Assembly (NCBI RefSeq): GCF_029667115.1
Contig: NZ_JARUIU010000001.1
Span: 928,104-992,103, forward strand
Source of the DNA: Jeotgalibacillus sp. ET6
GTDB taxonomy: Bacteria; Bacillota; Bacilli; Bacillales; Jeotgalibacillaceae
Direction: 5' to 3'
Length of the DNA stretch: 64,000 nucleotides
A program made the position numbers and the translations under genes. This document shows positions 55,403 through 64,000 of this stretch, in pieces. The notes below the pieces were generated by a model. It was given only the letters and a program-made list of their open reading frames with translations, did no database searches and was not told where the DNA came from. The number at the start of each line of letters is the position of its first letter. Position 1 is the first letter of the stretch.

Positions 55403-55882
55403 TTGTTTACTGTCGAAATGTATAAAGGAACAAAGGAAGAAAAGTACATCACCGTTCAAAAACAGCTTCGGGCCCTGCTTGAAGGCGAAAGCAACCAGAT
55501 TGCTAATTTAAGTAATGCATCATCCCTGCTGAATCAATTTCTTGAGAAAACAAACTGGGTTGGTTTTTATTTAAATGAGAGGGATGAATTGGTTCTCGGA
55601 CCGTTTCAGGGGCTGCCTGCCTGTGTAAGAATCCCATTTGGTAAAGGGGTATGCGGAACAGCTGCATCCGAACGCAGAACCATGCGAATTGAAGACGTTC
55701 ATTCTTTTCCAGGACATATCGCCTGTGATGCTGCTTCTCAATCCGAAATTGTAGTCCCGATTGTAAAAGACGGACAGCTTCTTGGAGTGCTGGACATTGA
55801 CAGCCCCGTAAAAGCACGTTTTGATCAGATCGATCAGGAGCAGCTTGAAAAATTCGTTGAAATTCTAACGGAGTATTTATAA
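55403..55882 (+). CDS. ytsP: Free methionine-(R)-sulfoxide reductase, GAF domain (YtsP)
   Basis: About 159 residues, a single GAF domain (NWVGFYLNERDELVLGPFQGLPACVRIPFGKGVCGTAASERRT). The three cysteines of the fRMsr active site are all present with the spacing 10 and 24 (ACVRIPFGKGVCG, then HIACDAASQSEIVVP), so the protein probably reduces free methionine-R-sulfoxide with thioredoxin. I choose the TTG at 55403 (MFTVEMYKG), behind AAGGTG; a GTG 9 nt upstream covers the ribosome site. Convergent with the methionine gamma-lyase gene. Confidence 0.88.
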   Translation: MFTVEMYKGTKEEKYITVQKQLRALLEGESNQIANLSNASSLLNQFLEKTNWVGFYLNERDELVLGPFQGLPACVRIPFGKGVCGTAASERRTMRIEDVHSFPGHIACDAASQSEIVVPIVKDGQLLGVLDIDSPVKARFDQIDQEQLEKFVEILTEYL

Positions 55883-55905
55883 TTTAATAAGTACTGCTCA
55901 CAATA

Positions 55906-55951
55906 TAACATGCCCTCCCGTGAAAGACGCGGAAGGGCATGTTATTTTTTT
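55906..55951 (+). terminator. Intrinsic terminator of ytsP
   Basis: Stem TAACATGCCCT / AGGGCATGTTA with a larger inner loop, followed by TTTTTTTC on the plus strand, 25 bp after the stop. Confidence 0.88.
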
Positions 55952-55998
55952 CTATTCCTTGTTTTGCTGTCTTTTTTCAGTCTGAAATTTACTCGTCA

Positions 55999-57210
55999 TC
56001 AGGTTGCAGGCAGGGCAATATGATTTAGCTTTTGAAACGCCTGTTCAAGATCCTCACATATATCCTCCCAGGCCTCAAGCCCGACTGACAGTCTTAACAA
56101 TGTATCGTTAACTCCCATTTTCTCTCTTGATTCTAAAGGCACGATGGAATGAGTCATACTCGCAGGATGCTGAATGAGTGTTTCTGCATCCCCCAGGCTC
56201 ACTGCAATTTTAACCATAGATAATTCATTCATAAAGTGTCTGGCTGTTTCTATTGTTCCTTCGATTTGAAAAGAAATCAGCCCCCCATAGTTTGTCATCT
56301 GTGCTTTTGCAATAGGATACTGCGGATGACTCTGATTGCCGGGATAATAAACTGTCTTTACTTTATCTTGACCGGTTAAGTATCTGGCTATTTTTTCTGC
56401 GTTTTCACAATGACGATCCATCCTGACCGCAAGGGTTTTTAAGCCTCTTAGCAGAAGCCAGGCATCAAATGGAGACATAATTCCGCCGATATCTTTTTGA
56501 GTGGTCATACGAATGGCGTTGATTTGCTCCAGCGAATCACCTATTAATAATCCGCCTACTACATCCCCGTGCCCACCGATATATTTAGTAGCACTGTGGA
56601 CCACATAGTTCGCCCCGTATTGCAGCGGCTGCTGAAGATAGGGGGAACAAAAGGTATTGTCAACAGCGACGGGAATGTTCAATTCATTTGCAATACGGCA
56701 CACCATTTTTAAATCAACCAGTTCCATAGTCGGGTTTATTGGTGTTTCAATATAGATGCATGCGGTGTTTTCTTTGATTGAATTTCTTATATGCTCTTCT
56801 TCTGACATTTTAATAAAGTCATGCTCAACTTGAAATTTTTCTTCCAGCATTTCAAGCAGACCAAACGTGCAGCCATACACCCCTCTTGAACATAAAATAT
56901 GGTCACCCGACTGAATCAGATGAAATAAAACAGCGGATACAGCTGCCATACCTGAACCGAAAGCCAGGGCCCCTTCCCCGTTTTCAAGCGCCGTTATACG
57001 ATCCTCCAAAATGCGGACAGTCGGATTCCCGAGCCGCGAATAAATATATCCTTCTTCTTCTCCGGCAAAACGTTCTGCCCCCTGCTCTGCATTGGAGAAT
57101 GTAAAGGTAGATGTCTGATAAATCGGCGGCGTTAATGATCCCAAGTGTTCAGCTGAGTTATACCCTGAGTGAATCATCTCGGTTTCAGGCCGCTTTTTTC
57201 CCTTGCTCAT
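55999..57210 (-). CDS. Methionine gamma-lyase-like Cys/Met metabolism PLP enzyme
   Basis: 403 residues of the cystathionine-lyase family. PLP features: SRLGNPTVRILEDRITALE, GEGALAFGSGMAAVSAVLF, VDNTFCSPYLQQPLQYGANYVVHSATKYIGGHGDVVGG (PLP lysine in SATKYIGGH). The segment SRGVYGCTFGLL has the Cys that in Pseudomonas methionine gamma-lyase marks Met-cleaving enzymes; cystathionine lyases normally lack it. It should release methanethiol, ammonia and 2-oxobutyrate. The ATG has GGGGGAGC upstream, with a cre-like sequence just above. Confidence 0.85.
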   Translation of the reverse strand: MSKGKKRPETEMIHSGYNSAEHLGSLTPPIYQTSTFTFSNAEQGAERFAGEEEGYIYSRLGNPTVRILEDRITALENGEGALAFGSGMAAVSAVLFHLIQSGDHILCSRGVYGCTFGLLEMLEEKFQVEHDFIKMSEEEHIRNSIKENTACIYIETPINPTMELVDLKMVCRIANELNIPVAVDNTFCSPYLQQPLQYGANYVVHSATKYIGGHGDVVGGLLIGDSLEQINAIRMTTQKDIGGIMSPFDAWLLLRGLKTLAVRMDRHCENAEKIARYLTGQDKVKTVYYPGNQSHPQYPIAKAQMTNYGGLISFQIEGTIETARHFMNELSMVKIAVSLGDAETLIQHPASMTHSIVPLESREKMGVNDTLLRLSVGLEAWEDICEDLEQAFQKLNHIALPAT

Positions 57211-57228
57211 AAAAAGCTCCCCCTAAAA

Positions 57229-57242
57229 TGTAATCGCTTTCA
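57229..57242. promoter_or_regulatory. cre-like CcpA site before the methionine gamma-lyase gene
   Basis: TGTAATCGCTTTCA matches cre TGWAANCGNTNWCA at every position. It lies 19 bp before the start codon, just downstream of a possible promoter (TTTTCA, 17 bp, TAAAAT on the minus strand). That placement would suit repression. Confidence 0.55.
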
Positions 57243-57325
57243 TTTTCTATTTTATTCGAAGCATTCGATTGTGAAAAGGGGTGATTGCCATTTCTTTTTT
57301 ATTAAATTATTAAATTTTTAAAAAC

Positions 57326-57541
57326 GAGCCTGGGACAAAAGTGTCTCAAGCTCTGCCACTGGTTCACTGCGCTTCAGACGGAGGCTTTCCGCAGGGACGG
57401 GAGCTTGAGCCTTTCCAGGAGGTTGCCCTGTAAAGCCTCAGCTTGCCGTCATAACCTGGAGTCGCCACCTTCCGCTCCGTTCACCTCATACTAATAAATA
57501 TATTTTGCTTCATTTAGTACTTTTTTCTGTTATATTCCAAC
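57326..57541 (+). repeat. Dispersed palindromic repeat, copy 8 (full length)
   Basis: About 216 bp between the methionine gamma-lyase gene and the GGDEF gene stop at 57554. The left hairpin GAGCCTGGGACA / TGTCTCAAGCTC is followed on the minus strand by GTTTTTAAAAAT. The central arms TTGAGCCTTT / AAAGCCTCAG and CAGG / CCTG pair. The right end TATATTCCAAC is an eroded terminal repeat. It occupies most of this 343-bp gap; the rest is the lyase promoter region. Confidence 0.88.
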
Positions 57542-57553
57542 TTCGTTTGCGTT

Positions 57554-59401
57554 TTAATTTACTTCAAGTGATTGATATGGATGAAAGATAAGTTGATTTT
57601 TCCCGTTGTTCTTTGCTGTATATAGTGCGTCATCTGCTCTTTTAACTAAATTAATCAATGAATCACTATGCGGCTGCTGCCATTCAGCTGCCCCACAGGA
57701 AATAGTAATGGGCGGATTTGTTTGCACCGGTACTGAGTGAAGAAGATCCTCTGCTACCTTGAGGGCTGCTTCTGCAGTTAGATCCGGAAAATATAAAGCG
57801 AGTTCTTCCCCGCCCCATCTTGCTCCGATTCCGATCGACTGAGCTGCTTTTTTTAACTCCTGAGCAAGCTGAATAATGACAGCATCGCCAATCTGATGCC
57901 CGTACGTGTCGTTCACTTTTTTAAAATCATCTATATCAATTAAAATAAATATACCCGTTTTATGCTCAAGCATGGAGTTTTCAATATACTGATCCAGATA
58001 TTTACGGGCGAACAGATCAGTAAGATGATCTTTGTTGATCATTTCCTGCAGCTCTTCCCGCAGCATGGAGTTAGCAACAGCTAGAGAAGAATGATGCACA
58101 ATCGATTGCAAAAGCTTATACATCTCAAATGTGAAAAAGTACGGCTGCTCATGAAGAACGATGCAAAACCCTTTTACCTGATCATTATGTATCATAGGTA
58201 CCGCCATTAAAGACTGAAATCCCGTCTGACACCCGATCTTTGATGACAATTCTGCTATGTATAAGGATTCGGCTCCATTTTTAAACTGACTTTTGGCAAG
58301 CTCTATGTACAATTCACTTTCCGGCGTGCAAAAAAATGGACTGCTTCCATCTAAAATTTCAACTTCTCTACCTTTAGATAATATAAACCCAATTGCGGAA
58401 GGAGAGAAAGCTTTGGAAATTTGATTATCCAAATATGCCATCATATTGGATAAATTCAGATTGGAATTCAGTTCGTGCGATACATCATTGATCAGTTGAA
58501 GATCCTCAATCAATCTTTGAGACTGCTCATACAATTTAGCATTTTCGAGTGCATTTCCTGCTGTAAACGACAAAATCTTAATGAATTCTTTATCATTTTC
58601 TGAAAAAGCCCCCGACTTCCCTGCCTTTGCCTGAAGAAGTCCGTACACTCCCTGCTTTCCTTTTAAGGGAGCATATAACGTTGCATTTGTCTTCTCCTCA
58701 TCAATAAGCAATTCTGACGTAACGAATGCTTGTAAAATTACCGGATTCGACGTTTGATAATCTAAATATTCAATAGGCAGGTTATTCGTATCGTCATGAT
58801 CATCAGACAGCAGTAAGGTAAACGTAAAGGCAGGAAATGTTTTACGAAGTGATTCAATAATTCTCGAAAGAATCTCGTTAACATCCATGATTGAATTAAA
58901 GGCTTCAGTCACTTCAAACAGCTCATGGTATCGTTTCCGTTCTTCTGTTGTAGAAATCATTTTCATCACATTTTCGAAAAGAACGGATAAGTGAGACGCC
59001 ATCTCAGCAGTAAACCGGGAGTCTGCTATTGTATTGTTATTCTGCATACGGAGGCTGATGCACCCCATCAGCACACCTTTTTCCATGCATGGAACTAAAA
59101 TATCTTTTTCTGAAATCAATTCCCCATACTTTTTATCTGCAATCATAAAGCGGGTATGTTCCAGTTTGTTTATCAGGAATTCTCCTTCAGGAAGAGAGAC
59201 AGGCTGCTCCCATTCATATGAAAACAGCCGATTGCTTCTTATGTAAAAATACTGTACGGTATCAAATTCAAATTCGGTTACAAGTAGTTTTTTCAATTCC
59301 TGGTACCATCTTCGAATGGAAGGCTGTCCATCCATTGAATGAGATAAAATATCAAAAACTCCGGCTTTAAACCGATCCATCGTATGAGGAAGATTTAACA
59401 A
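57554..59401 (-). CDS. ytrP: GAF-GGDEF protein, probable diguanylate cyclase (YtrP-like)
   Basis: 615 residues. Two or three GAF-like modules occupy residues ~1-440 (LVTEFEFDTVQYFYI; ITEERKRYHELFEVTEAFNSIMDVNEILSRI; NAKLYEQSQRLIEDLQLINDVSHELNSN). The GGDEF domain lies at ~450-610: HLTDLFARKYLD, IFILIDIDDFKKVNDTYGHQIGDAVI (metal Asp) and the active-site motif ARWGGEELALYFPD. The GGEEL signature is intact, so c-di-GMP synthesis is plausible. No membrane helix. I choose the TTG at 59401, 8 nt after GGAGG. It is upstream of rpsD on the other strand. Confidence 0.88.
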   Translation of the reverse strand: MLNLPHTMDRFKAGVFDILSHSMDGQPSIRRWYQELKKLLVTEFEFDTVQYFYIRSNRLFSYEWEQPVSLPEGEFLINKLEHTRFMIADKKYGELISEKDILVPCMEKGVLMGCISLRMQNNNTIADSRFTAEMASHLSVLFENVMKMISTTEERKRYHELFEVTEAFNSIMDVNEILSRIIESLRKTFPAFTFTLLLSDDHDDTNNLPIEYLDYQTSNPVILQAFVTSELLIDEEKTNATLYAPLKGKQGVYGLLQAKAGKSGAFSENDKEFIKILSFTAGNALENAKLYEQSQRLIEDLQLINDVSHELNSNLNLSNMMAYLDNQISKAFSPSAIGFILSKGREVEILDGSSPFFCTPESELYIELAKSQFKNGAESLYIAELSSKIGCQTGFQSLMAVPMIHNDQVKGFCIVLHEQPYFFTFEMYKLLQSIVHHSSLAVANSMLREELQEMINKDHLTDLFARKYLDQYIENSMLEHKTGIFILIDIDDFKKVNDTYGHQIGDAVIIQLAQELKKAAQSIGIGARWGGEELALYFPDLTAEAALKVAEDLLHSVPVQTNPPITISCGAAEWQQPHSDSLINLVKRADDALYTAKNNGKNQLIFHPYQSLEVN

Positions 59402-59627
59402 TCGAACCACCTCCAGCTGATCTATCTATTAATACGGCGAGATGCACTTGTTTTCTAAATACGTTTATTATCAAATATTACCATTAATTCATTGTATCAC
59501 ACTACCCTAAAAATGGGCTGTTATATAGGAAATTTGTCTTATATTTATTTTATCACTCTTCCTTTTTTGTACAAGAAGGAATACGTAATCATGATAATAT
59601 TCTTTTATATTTTTATCCTTTTCAAGG
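59402..59627. other. Divergent spacer between the GGDEF gene and the rpsD promoter
   Basis: About 225 bp, very AT-rich, with no gene visible. It should contain the GGDEF-gene promoter, which I could not identify clearly. Confidence 0.4.
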
Positions 59628-59656
59628 TTGACTTTAAATCGTCAGCATTATATGAT
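59628..59656 (+). promoter_or_regulatory. Predicted sigma-A promoter of rpsD
   Basis: TTGACT, 17-bp spacer, TATGAT, both one mismatch from consensus. Transcription would start near 59663, giving a leader of about 184 nt. Confidence 0.75.
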
Positions 59657-59662
59657 GGTTGT

Positions 59663-59846
59663 TGTGTAAAATAATGCAGCCTATTGTGAATGCATTGATT
59701 GTTCATTTTGTTCCTATTCATTTAGGTGCATCGCGTAACCCTTGCTGCAGGGCGATGGTGCAAGATGACAAAATGACAGTGAATGATAAATCACGCGTAC
59801 GGTTTTTATTTTACAACAAAATAAAAACACAAGGAGGAGTCAACTT
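59663..59846 (+). promoter_or_regulatory. Structured rpsD leader, candidate S4 autoregulatory site
   Basis: Long for a ribosomal protein mRNA. A stem pairs GCATCGC with GCGATGGTGC (59729-59773 region), enclosing CCC/GGG pairs. A second hairpin, TTTTTATTTT / AAAATAAAAA (59803-59827), lies immediately before the ribosome site AAGGAGGAG. B. subtilis rpsD is known to be repressed by S4 binding to its leader; that this leader does the same is inference. Confidence 0.55.
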
Positions 59847-60449
59847 ATGGCTCGTTATACAGGTTCTTCATGGAAAATCTCCCGTCGTTTAGGGATCTCC
59901 CTAAGCGGTACAGGTAAAGAATTAGAAAAGCGTCCTTACGCTCCAGGTCCACACGGTCCAACTCAGCGTAAAAAACTTTCTGAATATGGCCTTCAATTAC
60001 AGGAAAAACAAAAGCTTCGTCATACTTACGGTGTGACTGAGCGTCAATTCCGCAACTTGTTTGATAAAGCAGGCAAATTGCAAGGCAAGCATGGTGACAA
60101 CTTCATGATTCTTCTTGAAGCACGTCTTGATAACCTTGTTTACCGTCTTGGTCTTGCACGCACTCGCCGTCAGGCACGTCAGCTTGTAAACCACGGACAC
60201 GTTACTGTGGATGGATCTCGTGTAGACATCCCTTCATTCAGCGTAAAGCCTGGTCAAGTTATCGGAGTTCGTGAAAAATCACGCAAATTAAACATCGTTA
60301 AAGAATCAATGGAGCTTAACAGCTACACGCCTGAGTATGTATCATTTGATGCAGACAAGCTTGAAGGAACATTTACTCGTTTCCCTGAGCGTACAGAACT
60401 GGCAGCTGACATCAACGAAGCTCTTATCGTTGAGTTCTACTCTCGTTAA
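59847..60449 (+). CDS. rpsD: 30S ribosomal protein S4
   Basis: Primary 16S rRNA-binding protein that nucleates 30S assembly and represses its own synthesis. 200 residues: [34 protein letters not shown] (zinc-free form, no Cys cluster), then the S4 RNA-binding domain [54 protein letters not shown] precedes the ATG. Transcribed alone, with its own leader and terminator. Confidence 0.98.
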   Translation: MARYTGSSWKISRRLGISLSGTGKELEKRPYAPGPHGPTQRKKLSEYGLQLQEKQKLRHTYGVTERQFRNLFDKAGKLQGKHGDNFMILLEARLDNLVYRLGLARTRRQARQLVNHGHVTVDGSRVDIPSFSVKPGQVIGVREKSRKLNIVKESMELNSYTPEYVSFDADKLEGTFTRFPERTELAADINEALIVEFYSR

Positions 60450-60476
60450 TTTTAACGCAGATCAGTTTTCCAACCA

Positions 60477-60520
60477 AAAGTCCGGAAGCCTTGTTTATCA
60501 AGGTTTCCGGGCTTTTCTTA
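60477..60520 (+). terminator. Intrinsic terminator of rpsD
   Basis: Long stem AAAAGTCCGGAAGCCTTG / CAAGGTTTCCGGGCTTTT (wobble pairs), followed by CTTATTTTT, 28 bp after the stop. Confidence 0.92.
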
Positions 60521-60631
60521 TTTTTAGAGCATTTTTACCTTAGGGAAACGTTTACCGCTTAAACCCTATCCCCCTATGGTAAAATAAGTGCAGGTAAATC
60601 ATAAACTTTACATACAGGAGTGAACATATAG

Positions 60632-61795
60632 ATGGAAAAAAAAGATATTGCCGGTATCCGCAAACAATTTAAAGCAGAAAATGATCTGTTAAGAATTTCT
60701 GAAATATTTAATGTTTATATTATGAAGGAATCTACTGAAATCTATCATGCTCAAAAACAGCCATTTGAACTGCTGGACAGTGATCAGCAGGAACTTTTTA
60801 TGAACAATTTTAAAAAGGTGCTGACTGGAGGATTAAATGAAAAATTATTTGAATTAAAATTTCAGCGGGATGCTGAAAACAGCAGTCAGCTGATTTTACA
60901 TAAAGGGCTACTCGGCGGTACGGACGACTGGCAGGACCAGATGCTGATCATGACTGAAAAAATGATCAGAGACCAGCCATATGAGAAAGATACGGTGATT
61001 ACGTTTATCCGCGCCGAATACATGAAGCCGACAAAAAGCCGCAATGACGAGGCTGAAACAAGTGACCGCGATGCCGTTTACGCTCATCGTTTTATTCTTT
61101 GCACGGTTAATAAGACAGACGAACCGAAAAAGGAAATTCAATTTGACTACATTGAAAAAGAGTTTAAATACAAAATTGAAGTGGATCCTGTTATTGACCT
61201 TAAAAATCCAATAACGGGCTTTCTCTTTCCTTGCTTTACGAACCAATCTGCTGACGTAAACCATATTTTATATGCTGCTGGCAAAGCAAATGAGCCTGAC
61301 TACCGCTTTATAGATGAAGTTTTAAACAGTGAAGAAATTATGACGGCAAAAGAGGACAAAGCGGTGTTTGAGCAGGTAATCAGAAATGTAGTTGGAGATC
61401 AGCTCTCCCCTTCCACTCTTGCAAAAGTATACGGAGAAATCAATACAGCCATAGAGGAAAATGACGAAGATGAATCGCCAAAACTTGATTATAAAGATGT
61501 GGAGCGTGTCCTGAGTAACAGCGGCGAGAAAGTAGATGGTGAAAAAATTAGACAAGCTTTCGGTATGATCACAGACAACGAATCTTATAAACTGAAAGCA
61601 AGCAGCATTGTTCCAAAATACAAATCGAAATCGATTAAAATCAATACGAAAGTCGCAAACATTTCAATTAGCCCACAGGATCTCGAGTTCGTGAGGCAGG
61701 TTAATTATAATGGGAAGCGCTGTATTATGATTGAAATAGAAGAAGACGCAGAGATTGATGGATTTAAGATGCTTCCGGAAGCATTTAATGAATAA
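60632..61795 (+). CDS. DUF4317 family protein of unknown function
   Basis: 387 residues; I recognise it as DUF4317 from its N-terminus (MEKKDIAGIRKQFKAENDLLRISEIFNVYIMKE). It then carries LLGGTDDWQDQMLIMTEKMI, an acidic hinge (ENDEDESPKLDYKD) and the C-terminal KSIKINTKVANISISPQDLEFVRQVNYNGKRCIMIEIEED. No signal peptide, membrane helix or known catalytic motif is visible, so it is presumably a cytosolic protein. ATG with GGAG 11 nt upstream. Monocistronic between rpsD and the SRPBCC remnant; no functional clue from neighbours. Confidence 0.78.
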   Translation: MEKKDIAGIRKQFKAENDLLRISEIFNVYIMKESTEIYHAQKQPFELLDSDQQELFMNNFKKVLTGGLNEKLFELKFQRDAENSSQLILHKGLLGGTDDWQDQMLIMTEKMIRDQPYEKDTVITFIRAEYMKPTKSRNDEAETSDRDAVYAHRFILCTVNKTDEPKKEIQFDYIEKEFKYKIEVDPVIDLKNPITGFLFPCFTNQSADVNHILYAAGKANEPDYRFIDEVLNSEEIMTAKEDKAVFEQVIRNVVGDQLSPSTLAKVYGEINTAIEENDEDESPKLDYKDVERVLSNSGEKVDGEKIRQAFGMITDNESYKLKASSIVPKYKSKSIKINTKVANISISPQDLEFVRQVNYNGKRCIMIEIEEDAEIDGFKMLPEAFNE

Positions 61796-61824
61796 ATCCC
61801 TCTTATAGGTTCATTTTTTTATGA

Positions 61825-62289
61825 CTAGCTGTCTGCAGACATTTCTTCAGCAAGCCGCTTTAATCCAAGTGCCCGGACGGAAAGAAAGTTTTTCATGTAT
61901 TTTTCAAGCAACAGCTTATCAGCAGCTCTTCCAATCGGGCCTAAAGGGGAACGATAATCAAATACATCTGTCATTACGGTTTGGGTGCCTTCTTTTTTAA
62001 AATAATGAGAATGAAGGAAAGAATGAAAAATCCCTTTTATCATTTTATCCTAAAAAAAATAAGGCCGCTCCAATTGGATAATTTGGGACACTAGCCTCTG
62101 CTTTATTTTAAAATGAACAGCTTCAAATTGAACCCTATCACCTTTTTCAAGCAGACCGGTTTTCTTCGAGCTAATTACTTTTTCTCTGGTATTACCAGTC
62201 GTTTTCGTATGTATATCAACATTTCTTGCCAGATCAAAACAAATCTCTATTGGTGCGCTGATGGTGATTTCATGTTCAATAACCGGCAT
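61825..62289 (-). pseudogene. SRPBCC (START-like) family gene interrupted by an in-frame amber codon
   Basis: Reading from 62289 the frame gives MPVIEHEITISAPIEICFDLARNVDIHTK, a typical SRPBCC/polyketide-cyclase-like N-terminus, up to LERPYFF, then TAG (62052-62050). The same frame continues at once with DKMIKGIFHSF and DVFDYRSPLGPIGRAADKLLLEKYMKNFL to the natural stop at 61825. The C-terminal half is just what follows in the family, so a single nonsense change, not a frameshift, splits a ~153-residue protein. Family members bind small hydrophobic ligands. It could be a true pseudogene, a sequencing error, or be read through. Confidence 0.85.
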
Positions 62290-62345
62290 TTCTTTTCCCC
62301 TTTCCGTAATTTTGATAGATCAATTCTGAATAATGAACAGAAAAA

Positions 62346-62567
62346 TGAGCCCGGGACAAAAGTGTCTCAAGCTCTACGACCGGTTCACTTCGCTTCAGGC
62401 GGACGCTTTCCGCAGGGACGGCGCTGAGCCCTCCACAAGGCTTCGCCTTGCGGGGTCTCAGCTTGCCGTCATATCCTGCAGGAGTCGCCACCTTCCACTC
62501 CGCTCACCTATTACTAGTAATAAATAAATCCTCATTTTTAAAAATTTTTTAGTTTTGTCCCAGCCTC
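62346..62567 (+). repeat. Dispersed palindromic repeat, copy 9 (near-consensus)
   Basis: About 222 bp that begin 9 bp past the tyrS stop. It has the clearest terminal inverted repeats: GAGCCCGGGACAAAA and TTTTGTCCCAGCCTC. The left hairpin is GAGCCCGGGACA / TGTCTCAAGCTC. The central stem runs from 62424 to 62461 with CTGAG / CTCAG and CAAGGC / GCCTTG pairs and a TTC loop. On the minus strand the hairpin at its far end is followed by ATTTTTCTG. Confidence 0.9.
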
Positions 62568-62575
62568 AATTTTTA

Positions 62576-63865
<1,290 letters not shown>

Positions 63866-63904
63866 TCACTTTAAATCGATAACCGGCTTTTCTCCTGTTT
63901 TCAA

Positions 63905-64000
63905 ACTTGTTGAGTCTAAACGCCCGCTTACGCTTTTACTTTATCCAGCTCCAGCGGCCAGACCCTCGAGGTTTTAAGTCCCAGATCAACGGAGGCATAA
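63905..64000 (-). repeat. Partial copy of a second dispersed repeat family (runs off the right edge)
   Basis: The string CGCCCGCTTACGCTTTTAC followed by CCAGCTCCAGCGGCCAGACC and CTCGAGG resembles a high-copy intergenic repeat that I recall from many Bacillaceae genomes. It is the only copy in this window, so the window itself cannot confirm that it repeats. Boundaries are not determined. Confidence 0.5.

Noticed and set aside
57211..57325. Possible SAM riboswitch before the methionine gamma-lyase gene
   Set aside because: The space is too short before repeat copy 8, and no S-box motifs or terminator can be found.
62043..62052. Frameshift explanation for the split SRPBCC gene
   Set aside because: Both halves are in the same frame, so a single indel in the T-run would not join them correctly. 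A nonsense codon explains it better.
27189..62527. Similar short reading frames inside the repeats (copies 3, 4 and 9 give CLKL..DRF..LQ.DAF.RDG-like peptides)
   Set aside because: The peptide similarity follows from DNA conservation. The frame is closed by a stop in copy 1, start codons are not shared, no ribosome sites precede them and the DNA folds into hairpins.

Overview
This window is a 64 kb stretch of chromosome from a spore-forming member of the Bacillaceae (Bacillus in the broad sense). The gene order follows the Bacillus subtilis block polA, phoR-phoP, mdh-icd-citZ, pyk-pfkA, accA-accD, ytsJ, dnaE, nrnA, argH-argG, ackA, tpx, sppA, thiI, ezrA, rpsD, tyrS. Spore-forming ability is indicated by an alpha/beta-type small acid-soluble spore protein (47.5 kb), a YtfJ/GerW-type protein (40.4 kb) and YtvI (11.7 kb). 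About 50 protein genes are present, most on the minus strand. I see no rRNA, tRNA, CRISPR array, prophage or complete insertion sequence.

Layout: 0-1.4 kb, 5' part of polA; 1.5-3.5 kb, an hflK-hflC pair; 3.7-6.2 kb, phoP-phoR; 6.7-11 kb, a MaoC-like protein, then mdh, icd and citZ (TCA cycle); 11-13.3 kb, ytwI, ytvI and fxsA; 13.5-16.3 kb, pfkA-pyk (lower glycolysis); 16.7-20.5 kb, malic enzyme, a FadR-type regulator and accD-accA (pyruvate/NADPH supply and malonyl-CoA synthesis); 21-27 kb, nrnA-dnaE, ytpI and ytoI; 27.5-33 kb, ytkL, an M24 peptidase, ald, an NCS1 permease and a universal stress protein; 33-40 kb, argG-argH, an EcsC-like gene, ackA, ytxK and tpx; 40-47 kb, ytfI-ytfJ, sppA-yteJ, nadK2, rarD and ytcJ; 47.5-54.6 kb, sspA, iscS-thiI, brnQ, ezrA and hisJ; 54.6-59.4 kb, a TetR regulator, a free-methionine-sulfoxide reductase, methionine gamma-lyase and a GGDEF protein; 59.6-63.8 kb, rpsD with a long leader, a DUF4317 gene, a broken SRPBCC gene and tyrS.

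Much of the window is central carbon metabolism (glycolysis, TCA, malate/pyruvate, acetyl-CoA carboxylation, acetate overflow). CcpA-type cre sequences can be seen at citZ, ackA, pfkA and the methionine gamma-lyase gene. The ackA cre lies about 57 bp upstream of the predicted start site, the position of an activating site; the others look repressive or are uncertain.

The most unusual feature is a family of at least nine dispersed, non-coding repeats of about 220 bp in intergenic spaces (at about 6.4, 20.7, 27.2, 29.6, 38.4, 44.3, 45.6, 57.3 and 62.3 kb). Full copies have imperfect terminal inverted repeats, a central long hairpin with compensatory changes between copies, and one end that forms an intrinsic-terminator-like hairpin. 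Each copy lies downstream of a gene, and the single inverted copy lies downstream of a plus-strand gene. A fragment of what looks like a second repeat family runs off the right end of the window.
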